Part shown: positions 9,275 to 17,530 of the stretch, piece after piece | How the letters are laid out: each line of letters opens with the position of its first letter | How positions within the stretch are numbered: position 1 is the stretch's first letter | From: JAVBSC01 sp031547305 | GTDB lineage: Bacteria > Desulfobacterota > Desulfovibrionia > Desulfovibrionales > Desulfovibrionaceae | Assembly (NCBI GenBank): GCA_031547305.1 | Contig: JAVBSC010000042.1 | Coordinates: 1-64,000 of the forward strand | Direction of reading: 5' to 3' | Length of the DNA: 64,000 nt | Made by a program: the position numbers and the translations under genes | The notes under the pieces: model-generated | Database searches by the model: none | Seen by the model: the letters and a program-made list of their open reading frames with translations, nothing else | What the model was told of the DNA's origin: nothing

Positions 9275-10318
9275 CTATTTGCCGCTGGTCAGCTTGTTCC
9301 AGTCCCGCTCCAGGGCGGGCAGCAGATCCGGCGGGAGCGGGGTTTCCATTTCCATTTTGTTCAGCAGCTCTTCCTCGGGGTACAGGCAGCGGTTGTTGCG
9401 CACGTCCTCATCCAGCTTGCCCCAGGCTTCCTGGTTGGGGGTGGAGTAGCCGGAGTCCTGGCTCAGCCGGGCCGCCACATCCGGCCGCAGGATGAACTCC
9501 AAAAATTTATAGGCCGCGTCCAGGTTTTTAGCATTGGCCGGAATGGCGATGGTATCCACCCAGATGGGCATGCCTTCCGCCGGCAGCACAAAAGTGTAGC
9601 GCTCCTTGTTGGCCTTTTCAAAAAAGCCGATCTGGTTCCAGCTTACGCCAACGGCCACCTTATTTTCCTCCATCGCCTCAAGGGCGTCCACGGTGTTGAA
9701 GGTCTGCACGTTAGGGGCCAGTTTTTTGAGGCGCCCAAAAGCTTCCTTGATGTGGGCTGGATCCTTGTCGTTTATCGAATATCCCAGGCTCAGGAGCATA
9801 ATGCTCATGGTGGAGCGCAGATCATTGGGCAGCATAATCCGGCCGGACAGCTCCTGGTTCCACAGATCCGCGTAGGAATTTACCTTGCCTGGATCGATAA
9901 GCTTGTTGTTTACTATAAGCCCGACCACGCCCCAGAGCAGGGGCAGGCTGTATTGGCAGCCGGGATCATAGTTGTTGTGCGCCAGGCGCGGCATGAGGTT
10001 GGAAATGCCCGGCAGGCGCCGGTGATCCAGAGAGTGCAAAAGACCGGCTTCTTTCAGCTTGGGCACGAATTCGCCGGATGGGGTTACGATGTCGTAGCTG
10101 AAGCCGCCTTTTTCCATGTTGGCCAGCATGATTTCGTTGCTGGCGAAATAGGTGAAGTTGATCTCAACGCCCGTCTCCCGATTGAACTCCTCCACAACCC
10201 ATTCCGGCATATAGGAAACCCAGGTGTAAACCTGCAAGGAGCCGTTGCCCGCAAAGGTTGTCGGCGCATGCAGGAAAAAAACGGCCAGCAGGGCGCCGAT
10301 AATTTTTTTGACGGACAT
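9275..10318 (-). CDS. PotD-like periplasmic solute-binding protein without transporter genes
   Basis: The 347-residue secreted protein belongs to the spermidine/putrescine-binding family (SBP_bac_8 type). A signal peptide ends near TTFAGN, and YTWVSYMPEWVVEEFNRETG is typical of PotD. I chose ATG 10318 over GTG 10327 because GAGGTG lies at good spacing. No permease or ATPase gene is adjacent. Instead it sits 35 bases upstream of the two hybrid kinases on the same strand, which suggests a ligand-loaded co-sensor in the manner of LuxP with LuxQ. The ligand is probably a polyamine or similar cation, but the sequence does not prove it. Confidence 0.85.
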   Translation of the reverse strand: MSVKKIIGALLAVFFLHAPTTFAGNGSLQVYTWVSYMPEWVVEEFNRETGVEINFTYFASNEIMLANMEKGGFSYDIVTPSGEFVPKLKEAGLLHSLDHRRLPGISNLMPRLAHNNYDPGCQYSLPLLWGVVGLIVNNKLIDPGKVNSYADLWNQELSGRIMLPNDLRSTMSIMLLSLGYSINDKDPAHIKEAFGRLKKLAPNVQTFNTVDALEAMEENKVAVGVSWNQIGFFEKANKERYTFVLPAEGMPIWVDTIAIPANAKNLDAAYKFLEFILRPDVAARLSQDSGYSTPNQEAWGKLDEDVRNNRCLYPEEELLNKMEMETPLPPDLLPALERDWNKLTSGK

Positions 10319-10474
10319 AAAAATCACCTCACAAATTTATGGGGGGGGTACGGCCGTCCCCAGGCAGCCGGTTGGTTTTTGCTGAAATACCAATGTTATT
10401 TTAATAGCCCAGACCGGAATTTCCGGCAACAGAAATCCTATTCGGCAATGCGTCGATTATGGCAGTTCAACTTT

Positions 10475-11272
10475 TTATTTCAGCCTGCCTCCCTTTTCAT
10501 GCGCCGCAAGCACGGCGTCAATAATATGCCCGCGCACCGCCATGCGATCCAGGTGGTTTATGGCCGCTATGGTGATGCCGGCCGGGGAACAGACCTGTTC
10601 GCGCAGCACGGCCGGATGTTCTCCGCTTTGTTCGGCCAGGGCCACGGAGCCTTTGAGCATCTGGATCACGATCCGCCTGGCCTCCGGCCTGGTAAAGCCC
10701 AAAGTCACGGCCGCTTCCATCAGGGCGTCCATAAAATGAAAGACGTAGGCCGGGCCGCACCCGGCCACCGGGGACAAAATTTTCATTTTGTCCTCAGGCA
10801 TGGGCATAGCCAGCCCCAGAGCGCCAAAAAGCCTTTGCAGCAGTTCGGCGTCTTTGGCTTCCAGCGCTGGATCTTCCAGGCAGAGGCCAAAAATGCCCTG
10901 CCCCACTGCGGCCGGGGTATTGGGCATGACCAGGGCCGCCGGGCAGCGGCCCCGGAGCGCTTGGCGTATTTCCGCCAAGCTTACTCCGGCCGCAATCGAA
11001 ACAATCACCTGATCCGGCCGCAGCCCCGGAGTGAGGGCTTCCAGCATTGGCAGAATCTGGTACGGCTTTACCGCCAGAATGACGATCCGGGCCTTTTCCG
11101 CCAGTTCAGCCGGGCTGTCCGCCAGGGCAACGCCCTTGCCCCGGCAACGTTCCAGAGTGCGGCTGTGGGCGAAAAGCTTCAGCTTCAGCCCCGGAACCGG
11201 CTGGCCGGCCAGGCCTCTGAAGATGGCCCCGCCCATGTTGCCGCAGCCGATCAGGCCCAGAGTTTCAAGCAT
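10475..11272 (-). CDS. proC: Pyrroline-5-carboxylate reductase
   Basis: ProC reduces pyrroline-5-carboxylate to proline with NAD(P)H in the last step of proline synthesis. The 265-residue protein has the N-terminal Rossmann motif GLIGCGNMGGAI, AVKPYQILP, and the family signature VSIAAGVSLAEI with MPNTPAAVGQG. The C-terminal helix domain (CGPAYVFHFMDAL) is complete. ATG 11272 is favoured because GGAG lies eight bases upstream; the ndk stop overlaps it by one base (TGATG), indicating translational coupling. Confidence 0.96.
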   Translation of the reverse strand: MLETLGLIGCGNMGGAIFRGLAGQPVPGLKLKLFAHSRTLERCRGKGVALADSPAELAEKARIVILAVKPYQILPMLEALTPGLRPDQVIVSIAAGVSLAEIRQALRGRCPAALVMPNTPAAVGQGIFGLCLEDPALEAKDAELLQRLFGALGLAMPMPEDKMKILSPVAGCGPAYVFHFMDALMEAAVTLGFTRPEARRIVIQMLKGSVALAEQSGEHPAVLREQVCSPAGITIAAINHLDRMAVRGHIIDAVLAAHEKGGRLK

Positions 11273-11688
11273 CACGCAATCTCCAGGCGGTTAAAGAAGA
11301 AGGCCACTTCCACAGCCGCGTTTTCCAGAGAATCCGAACCATGCACGGAATTCGCCTCCAGGCTTTCCGCATATTTGGCCCGGATTGTGCCTGGCTCGGC
11401 CTTGGCCGGATCCGTCGCTCCCATGAGCTTGCGGTAGCGGGCCACCGCGTCCTCGCCCTCCAGAGCCACCGCAAAAATGCGGCCGGAACACATATAGCAG
11501 GTCAAGTCGTTGTAAAACGGCCGCGCGCTGTGCACAGCGTAAAAAGCCTCCGCCTGCGCCTTGCTCAGGCGCAGCATCTTCAGCCCCACAACCTTCAGCC
11601 CGCTGGCCTCGATCATCGCCAGAATCGCTCCGCCCAAGTCGCGCTTAACCGCATCCGGCTTGATCATGCAAAGAGTCCGTTCGCGCAT
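11272..11688 (-). CDS. ndk: Nucleoside diphosphate kinase
   Basis: Ndk balances nucleoside triphosphate pools through a phosphohistidine. The 138-residue length is standard. The N-terminus RTLCMIKPDAVKRDLGG and the active-site region with the conserved VHGSDS are both present; the catalytic His is the one in NSVHGSD. AGGA precedes the ATG. It overlaps proC by one base, so the pair is co-transcribed. Confidence 0.97.
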   Translation of the reverse strand: MRERTLCMIKPDAVKRDLGGAILAMIEASGLKVVGLKMLRLSKAQAEAFYAVHSARPFYNDLTCYMCSGRIFAVALEGEDAVARYRKLMGATDPAKAEPGTIRAKYAESLEANSVHGSDSLENAAVEVAFFFNRLEIA

Positions 11689-11737
11689 TGTCCTATCCTT
11701 TTTTATTAGTGTTTAAAGAAAACTATTATCATAAATT

Positions 11738-11840
11738 GAGGGGTCCGCCCCCAAACTCCCGGCCAGGGAGCGTGCCCCGTAAATGGGCTCCAAGGGGCGC
11801 GGCCCCTTGGCAGGGGGGGACGGGGGACGGAGTCCCCCGG
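11738..11840. repeat. Stacked GC-rich palindromes between deacetylase and ndk (family 2, copy 1)
   Basis: CCAAGGGGC pairs with GCCCCTTGG at 11790-11810 (three-base loop) and GGGGGAC pairs with GTCCCCC at 11822-11838 (loop GGA). The block from GCCCCTTGGCAGGGGG to GGCGGAGTCCCCCGG recurs almost unchanged at 30985-31021, and its end recurs at 48230-48253. No T-run follows on the minus strand, so it is not a standard terminator. Confidence 0.6.
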
Positions 11841-11871
11841 TCAAATCGTCAGTCTTCTATATATTCCTGAG

Positions 11872-13110
11872 CTATGGCGTCAAGGTATGAAGTTTGACTA
11901 TTTTTACTTCCGGGTTGCGTTGTTTTTGCCAGGTTTTCAGGGCGGCCAGCGTGCCGGGCAGGGGGTGGCCTATGGCTATGGCCCGGCCGCGTTTGAGGGC
12001 CAGTTTTTCCGCATGGCGCAGTTGGGCCAGGACGGCGCTTTCGGCCGGGTTGACGTCCAGGAAGACGTCGCGCCTGAAGCTGGCCAGGCCGGCCGCCTTT
12101 GCCCCGGCGTAAAAGCGGCTGGCCGGGTGGGTCAGGCTATCCAGGGCGATCAGGCGTTTTTCTTTGAGCACGTTCAGCACCGGGGCCATGGCCGTGGCGT
12201 TTTGCGTGAAGCGCGAGCCCATGTGGTTGTTCACCCCTATGGCATAGGGCACTCGCGTAAGGCTTGCCTCCAGGCCGGCCCGGATGGCCTGGGGGGGCAT
12301 ACTTTGCAAAAGAACGCCAGGTCCGGGTTTTACCTTGGGGTAGTCCAGGGGTTCCATAGGCTGATGCACCAGGACGTCCAGGCCGGCGGCGTGCGCGGCC
12401 CTGGCCGCCTGGGCCGCGTGAGCGCTGTAAGGCCAGATAGCCAGGGTAACCGGAAAATTCAGATTCAGCAGGGTATGCAAGGCGGGCATACTCTCGCCGA
12501 TGTCGTCCAGAACCACCACCAGTACGGCTTGTTCGCCGGGTTTGCGCAGGCGGTCTTCCAGCGTTGGCGGCGAAGGGGGAGCCGGGGGCGGGGGGTGAAA
12601 CCCGTCAGGCAGAAGCAACAGGTGGTGTGTGGGCAGGCTGTGGACAAAAATGAGCCAGGATTCGCCGGGTCCGGAGCCGGCTTCCCGTTTCAGTTCCGCC
12701 TGGGGCGCCCAGGCGGGCAGACAATCGGCCAGGGCCTCGTCAAAGGCCTTAAGATCCCGCCCCAGGGGAATTTGCAACTCCTGGAAAAAATAGCTGGGGG
12801 AGTTGGCCCCGCCGCCGCTTTCCCACCGGCTGACTTTAAGATCCCGGATCAGTTCCGGGGAAAAACCCAAGCTCAAAAGGGCTTGGGTAATGGCGTAATC
12901 CACCTGTTTGATGGAGTTTTCCAGAGAAAATTCCAGAGTTTCCTCGTAAGGCAGGGCATGTTTATTCAGGGACAGGCGCAACGTGGGGTGCGCCGGTGGT
13001 TTGGGGGGCTCGGTCTCAAGCGTTGCCGGTGGGGCGAAAAACAGCGCCCCAGCCCCGCAAAGCAGGAGCAGCAACAATAAACCGGCCGAGAAGAGACGGA
13101 TTTTTTTCAT
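11872..13110 (-). CDS. Divergent polysaccharide deacetylase family protein (YibQ/DUF610)
   Basis: The 412-residue protein has an N-terminal membrane anchor or signal (LLLLLLCGAGALFF), a proline-rich spacer, then a NodB-like fold beginning at VLVVVLDDIGESMPAL near residue 195. Family motifs AIWPYSAHA, HQPMEPLDYPK and GVNNHMGSRFT are intact, the last carrying metal-site-like residues. Members are envelope proteins commonly encoded beside ctpA and envC, as here; the substrate is not established. A 31-bp inverted repeat lies just upstream and no clear ribosome site is seen. Confidence 0.85.
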   Translation of the reverse strand: MKKIRLFSAGLLLLLLLCGAGALFFAPPATLETEPPKPPAHPTLRLSLNKHALPYEETLEFSLENSIKQVDYAITQALLSLGFSPELIRDLKVSRWESGGGANSPSYFFQELQIPLGRDLKAFDEALADCLPAWAPQAELKREAGSGPGESWLIFVHSLPTHHLLLLPDGFHPPPPAPPSPPTLEDRLRKPGEQAVLVVVLDDIGESMPALHTLLNLNFPVTLAIWPYSAHAAQAARAAHAAGLDVLVHQPMEPLDYPKVKPGPGVLLQSMPPQAIRAGLEASLTRVPYAIGVNNHMGSRFTQNATAMAPVLNVLKEKRLIALDSLTHPASRFYAGAKAAGLASFRRDVFLDVNPAESAVLAQLRHAEKLALKRGRAIAIGHPLPGTLAALKTWQKQRNPEVKIVKLHTLTP

Positions 13111-13122
13111 GAAGAAAGACAG

Positions 13123-13201
13123 AAAGACATTGATTCCCGGTTTCGCGGGAATGCGGAGTTATTCAGCCGCCATTCCCGCGAAACCGGGAATCAATGTCTT
13201 T
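13123..13201. repeat. Perfect 31-bp inverted repeat made of two dRS3-like units
   Basis: The arms 13123-13153 and 13171-13201 are exact reverse complements around a 17-base loop. Each arm itself contains ATTCCC-N8-GGGAAT, the form of the neisserial dRS3 repeat and similar REP elements. It lies in the 176-base gap between ctpA and the deacetylase gene, within what is otherwise one transcription unit. No other copy was seen in the window. Confidence 0.85.
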
Positions 13202-13286
13202 GGTTTTTATACCGTTGTCAACAGCCTGAAGCGGCCCGGGGCCTTTTTTAGGTCCCGGACCACTCGTTGGCGAAATGCTCCAGGCC

Positions 13287-14612
13287 CTAAAACTGGATCT
13301 GGTGCAGCCGCGGCAAACCCTTGAGCATTTGCAGGCCCATGCGCAGTTGGTTGTCCTTGGCCAGGAAGTTAGACGCTTCCGGGTCCACCACTTCCTTGGC
13401 GATTTTTTCCGCCTTTGCTTTGTCTTCGTCCTTTTTGTCCTTGCCGTTTTCCAGGTGTCCGGCAAGGTTCTGCTCCCGCACGTTCAGGCGGGGCATTTTG
13501 GGGGTCGCGTCATCCCGTGGGGTTTCAAAGGGCACGTTGAAATCCGGTTCTATGCCCTCGGCCTGGATGGACCGGCCGCTGGGCGTGTAATAAAGCGCGA
13601 TGGTAAGCTTGAGGGCCGAACCGTCCTTCATCTTGAAGAGGTTCTGGACCGAGCCTTTGCCAAAGGTGCGTTCGCCCAGCAGGGGCGCGCGGTTACGGTC
13701 CTGCATGGCGCCGGCCACGATTTCCGCGGCTGAGGCCGAGCCGGAGTTGACCAGCACCACCATGGGCTCGCTCACGTCCGAGTATTGGGGTTTGGCTTTG
13801 AATTCTCGGACCGAATCGCCCTCCCGGCCGCGCATGGACACAATGACCCCGTCCTTCAGAAACAAGTCGGAAACGTCCACGGCCTGGTCCAGAAGACCGC
13901 CGGGGTTGTTGCGCAGATCAAGAATAATGCCCTTGAGCGTGGTTTTTTTGCGGGCCGTGGCCAGGGCGTCCAGAAGTTCCTCGGTGGTGCGCTCGCTGAA
14001 GCGGGACAGGCGGACCCAGAGGTAGCCGTCCTCCAGGTAGCGCGACTTGACGCTCAGAAGGGGGATCACGTCGCGCTTTATGGCGAGTTCCACTGGAGCC
14101 TTGGCGTCCTTGTGCAGGATCATCAGTTTGACTTCCGTGCCCTTGGGGCCGCGAATCTTTTTGACCACTTCCTGGCCGGACATTTCCATGGTGGGTTCGC
14201 CGTTGATGGTCAAAATGGCGTCTCCGGCCTTCATGCCGGCCTTGTCCGCCGGGGTGTCGTCAATGGGGCTGACCACAATGACCTGGCCGTTTTCCGTGGA
14301 CAGCTCCACCCCGATGCCCACGAATTTGCCTGATGAGCCTTCTTCAAACTCCGTGAATTCTTTAGGATCCATCAGGGCGGAGTGCGGGTCCAGGCTCTGG
14401 AGCATGCCCTTGATGGCCCCGTTCATAAGGTCCTCGGTGCTGACCTCATGCACGTAGGCTTCGCGCACCAGTTTGTATACCTGGCTGAAGCGCTTCATGT
14501 ATTCAAAGTCTTCCTCCTGGCCTTCCGCGGCCAGGGCCAGACTGGAAAACAGCAGAAGCAAAACGGATGCGCAGGTCAGGCTGCGTAAAAATCGGGGCAT
14601 GGGGGAACGCAT
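13287..14612 (-). CDS. ctpA: C-terminal processing protease (S41, PDZ domain)
   Basis: This periplasmic tail-specific serine protease is 441 residues long. A signal peptide ends near LALAAEG, a PDZ domain lies at about 95-175 (GVELSTENGQVIVVSPIDDTP), and the S41 core carries the catalytic Ser in VNSGSASAAEIVAGA and the Lys in GERTFGKGSVQ. AAAAGGAC precedes the ATG. It follows the EnvC-like gene by 22 bases and precedes the YibQ-like gene, a common envelope-maintenance grouping. Substrates in this group of bacteria are not known to me. Confidence 0.95.
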   Translation of the reverse strand: MRSPMPRFLRSLTCASVLLLLFSSLALAAEGQEEDFEYMKRFSQVYKLVREAYVHEVSTEDLMNGAIKGMLQSLDPHSALMDPKEFTEFEEGSSGKFVGIGVELSTENGQVIVVSPIDDTPADKAGMKAGDAILTINGEPTMEMSGQEVVKKIRGPKGTEVKLMILHKDAKAPVELAIKRDVIPLLSVKSRYLEDGYLWVRLSRFSERTTEELLDALATARKKTTLKGIILDLRNNPGGLLDQAVDVSDLFLKDGVIVSMRGREGDSVREFKAKPQYSDVSEPMVVLVNSGSASAAEIVAGAMQDRNRAPLLGERTFGKGSVQNLFKMKDGSALKLTIALYYTPSGRSIQAEGIEPDFNVPFETPRDDATPKMPRLNVREQNLAGHLENGKDKKDEDKAKAEKIAKEVVDPEASNFLAKDNQLRMGLQMLKGLPRLHQIQF

Positions 14613-14634
14613 ATCGTAGTCCTTTTATGGATAG

Positions 14635-15753
14635 TCAGTTGGCGGTGAACCAACTTTCAGGATTAATGGCTTTTTGATGAAAACGCAATTCGAAATACAG
14701 GCCAGGGCCGTCAATATCCGGATAAAATCCCGCTCGTCCCAGGAGCTGGCGCGGGCTGACGTCCTGGCCGGGGCTTACGGAGCTTTCCGAAAGAAAGGAA
14801 TAAACGCTGAAATACTCTTTGCCGTGCTGTAAAACAACCACCTGGCCCCGGCCGCGCATGGTGTCGGCAAAGACCACTTTGCCGCTGTAAACGGCCCGCA
14901 CCTCGCTGCCCTGGGCCGCGGAAAAGCCCAGCCCGTTGACCGGCAGCCTGCCCTCCGGCCTGAAGCGCAGTTTTACGGAGCCGGAAACCGGCAGAGAAAG
15001 CCGGCCCTTGGCTTTGGCTATATCGCCCTGCCCGCTTACGCTTTTAAGCGTAAAATTCAGGTTTTTGATCAATTCCAGGGTGGAGGCCAGTTCGGCTTCC
15101 GCATCGGATTTTTCTTCACGCAAGCGGGCCAGGCGCTGTTCATAGCCCACCCTGTCCTTGAGCAGGCGGGCTTTTTCCCGTTCGATTTCTTCGCTGCGCT
15201 GGCCGAGCTGGCGGCCGATGTTTTCGCGCTTAAGCAGGGCCGCGTTCAGATCCCGCTCCTGGGCGTCCAGGGTCAGACGGTAGGCGTTGACCGCCTTGTA
15301 AAGCTCGGAGGACCAGACGTATTCACGGTCCGTGACCGGCCAGTCCGGCAAATCCCGGCCGCCAACACTAAACCGGCGGCTGTGCAGTTCCCAGAGCGTT
15401 TTAAGCAGTTCCGCCAGCATGGCATCCGTTTTTTGGCATTCCACCAGCAGGGAGTCGTATTCCCGCTTGGCCGCTTCTTCGTCGCCGGCCAGACGCAGCA
15501 TTCTGTCCTGTTGCTCCTCCAGGCCTGATTCCAGCTTGAGAATGCGCGCCTCGGCCTCGGCCAGGCCGGTATCTAGCCGGCGCTCCTGATCGCTCAGGCG
15601 CTTCAGGCTGTCCCGACGTTCCCTGGCCCTGGCCTGTTCCTGCCGGATGGACTGCAAAAGTTCGCTTTCGCCCGGCTGTTCCGCGGCCCGGGCCGGCAGG
15701 CAGAGCGCCAGAAGCAGCGTCATGGCCAGGCCGCATTTAACTATCGACTTCAT
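14635..15753 (-). CDS. envC: EnvC-like murein hydrolase activator (coiled coil, M23 domain)
   Basis: The 372-residue exported protein has a signal peptide ending CLPARAAEQ, a long coiled coil at about 30-230, and a C-terminal M23/LytM domain (GLGFSAAQGSEVRAVYSGKVVF, then GQVVVLQHGKEYFSVYSFL). In the LytM part the usual metal-site HxxxD is replaced by GLGFSAAQG, so it should be a non-catalytic activator of amidases, as EnvC is. It overlaps the upstream glycosylase gene by 17 bases and leads into ctpA. Confidence 0.88.
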   Translation of the reverse strand: MKSIVKCGLAMTLLLALCLPARAAEQPGESELLQSIRQEQARARERRDSLKRLSDQERRLDTGLAEAEARILKLESGLEEQQDRMLRLAGDEEAAKREYDSLLVECQKTDAMLAELLKTLWELHSRRFSVGGRDLPDWPVTDREYVWSSELYKAVNAYRLTLDAQERDLNAALLKRENIGRQLGQRSEEIEREKARLLKDRVGYEQRLARLREEKSDAEAELASTLELIKNLNFTLKSVSGQGDIAKAKGRLSLPVSGSVKLRFRPEGRLPVNGLGFSAAQGSEVRAVYSGKVVFADTMRGRGQVVVLQHGKEYFSVYSFLSESSVSPGQDVSPRQLLGRAGFYPDIDGPGLYFELRFHQKAINPESWFTAN

Positions 15754-16426
15754 ATTCCAGAAAATCCCGTAAAGGGCAGCCCCCGCAAAGCGGTTTTTGC
15801 CGCCGGCAAAAGCCGTTGCCCACCTTTACCAGCAGGGCGTGGTATTCGTTATACAGGGCCGTGTCTTCCGGCAGAGCCTCCATAAAAAACTCACGCAGGC
15901 CAGCGTATCCGATTTCTTCTTCCACCAGGCCGTGGCGGCTGAAGATGCGCTTGGTGTAGGCGTCCACCACAAACGTGGGCCGGCCCAGGGCATAGAGCAG
16001 GATAGAGTCCGCTGTTTCCGGGCCGATGCCTTTTACGGTCAGGAGTTCTTCGCGCAGGCGCAGGGTATCATAGTCCCGCAGGGATTCAAAATGCAGATCC
16101 GCCGGAGGGTCCTTAGCGCCGGCCAGGCCGGCCAGAAAGGACAGAAATGCCCGCAGGCGCTGCGTTTTAACCCGAAATGACCCAGAGGGGCGGATCGCGT
16201 TTTCCAAGGTTTGCGTGGGAGCCAGCCACATGGGCAGGGGGGCCAGGAGGCCGGCGTTTTTAAGCCCGGCCAGGGCTTTTTCCACGTTGCGCCAAGCCGT
16301 ATTCTGGGTGAGGATCGCTCCGACGGCCACTTCAAAGGGCGTGTCGCCCGGCCACCACCCGCACGGCCCGAAGTGGGCGGACATGGCGTTGTAGTAGCTT
16401 AGAAGGGTTGTTTCGCGTTTGCTCAT
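15737..16426 (-). CDS. HhH-GPD DNA glycosylase, MagIII/endonuclease III-like
   Basis: The 229-residue base-excision repair enzyme (counted from ATG 16426; a GTG at 16480 would add 18 residues) carries the helix-hairpin-helix KGIGPETADSIL and catalytic Asp in FVVDAYTKRIF. The Lys found in bifunctional Nth (GxKTA) is replaced by Glu, which points to a monofunctional glycosylase like MagIII. The C-terminal cluster motif is incomplete: FCRRQKPLCGGCPLRDF supplies three Cys at Nth spacing but the fourth position is Leu. It may lack a 4Fe-4S cluster, as MagIII does. Confidence 0.82.
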   Translation of the reverse strand: MSKRETTLLSYYNAMSAHFGPCGWWPGDTPFEVAVGAILTQNTAWRNVEKALAGLKNAGLLAPLPMWLAPTQTLENAIRPSGSFRVKTQRLRAFLSFLAGLAGAKDPPADLHFESLRDYDTLRLREELLTVKGIGPETADSILLYALGRPTFVVDAYTKRIFSRHGLVEEEIGYAGLREFFMEALPEDTALYNEYHALLVKVGNGFCRRQKPLCGGCPLRDFLEYEVDS

Positions 16427-16525
16427 TGGTAAGCCGGTGTTGTTAAATTGGCGAACATGCCCGCCGGCGCGTGGCGTCACGCACCCTGCCTGGGGCTGAG
16501 AGGGCGGCCCCTAAGCCGGCAATAG

Positions 16526-17386
16526 TCAACTCCAAACCAGCGCGGCCCATTCTCCGTCCAGAATGCGGCGGGCCGGGGGCAGACCCTGCTGTCGGTAAGC
16601 GGATTCCACGGCATCAGCCTGGATATCCAGAATGCCTGAGAGCACCAGGCGGCCGTTTTTGGCCAGGGCTTTGACGATGTGCGGGGCCAGTTCCTTGAGG
16701 GGCGCGGCCAGGATGTTGGCCAGAATCAGGTTGAAGCTCTCCTGGCCGGCTTGTTCAATGCTGCCGCGCCGCAGGTCAAAGCCCGGCTTGCCGCCGGGCG
16801 CCAGGCCGTTGAGCAGGCTGTTTTCCTGTGAGTTTTCAATGGCCAGCAGGTCAATATCCAGTCCGAGGCCGGCCAGCCCCAGCTTGGCGCAGGCAATGCT
16901 CAGAATGCCCGAGCCGCAGCCCAGATCCAGAAAACGGTCGGCCGGGCTGATTTTATTCTGCGCCGCCAGTTCGGAAATGGCCCGCAGGCACAGGGCGGTT
17001 GTGGCGTGATGCCCGGTGCCGAAGGCGGTCTTGGGTTCAATGAGCAGGACGGAGGACTGGGAATTTTTATGCTCCTCCGCCAGCCATGGCGGCAGAACCA
17101 GAAACCGGCCCGCCTGGACCGGGGTGAAGAACTCGCGCCAGGCGATGGTCCAGTCCACGTTCGGCACAACGGATCGCGTAAGCCGCAAGCCGGGCAACCG
17201 CTCCCGGAGTGTGGCCTCCAGTTCCGCGCAAAAAGCCTGGTTTTCCGTATGCACGCGGCAGAGCAGGCGGCCGTCGGGCAGAGTTTGTTCCTCCCAGCCG
17301 TGGGGCACGGCCAGGGCCAGCACGGCGGAAAGAAAATCGGCGTTTTCCTGTTCTATGACGGCTTCCAGGCGGATCAAGTCAGGCAT
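16526..17386 (-). CDS. prmA: Ribosomal protein L11 methyltransferase
   Basis: PrmA trimethylates ribosomal protein L11. The 286-residue protein has the N-terminal substrate domain with WTIAWREFFTPVQAGRF, the family motif TAFGTGHHATTALCLRAI, the SAM-binding FLDLGCGSGILSIACAKLG and the NILAAPLKEL motif (motif IV variant usual in PrmA). GGAG lies close ahead of the ATG. It stands at the head of the minus-strand run, back to back with the plus-strand hydrolase gene. Confidence 0.94.
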   Translation of the reverse strand: MPDLIRLEAVIEQENADFLSAVLALAVPHGWEEQTLPDGRLLCRVHTENQAFCAELEATLRERLPGLRLTRSVVPNVDWTIAWREFFTPVQAGRFLVLPPWLAEEHKNSQSSVLLIEPKTAFGTGHHATTALCLRAISELAAQNKISPADRFLDLGCGSGILSIACAKLGLAGLGLDIDLLAIENSQENSLLNGLAPGGKPGFDLRRGSIEQAGQESFNLILANILAAPLKELAPHIVKALAKNGRLVLSGILDIQADAVESAYRQQGLPPARRILDGEWAALVWS

Positions 17387-17530
17387 GGCGGCTCCGGGGA
17401 TTATTTTGTCAGCACAGCCTCAAGCTGTGTCCGCTGTTCTTCTGGCACAAAAAAACCTGGCAGGCAATCATCCGCAATGATACGGAAGTAAGGTTGGTTT
17501 GAAAACTTTTCCCGTTCCGCGAGGTTGGCC

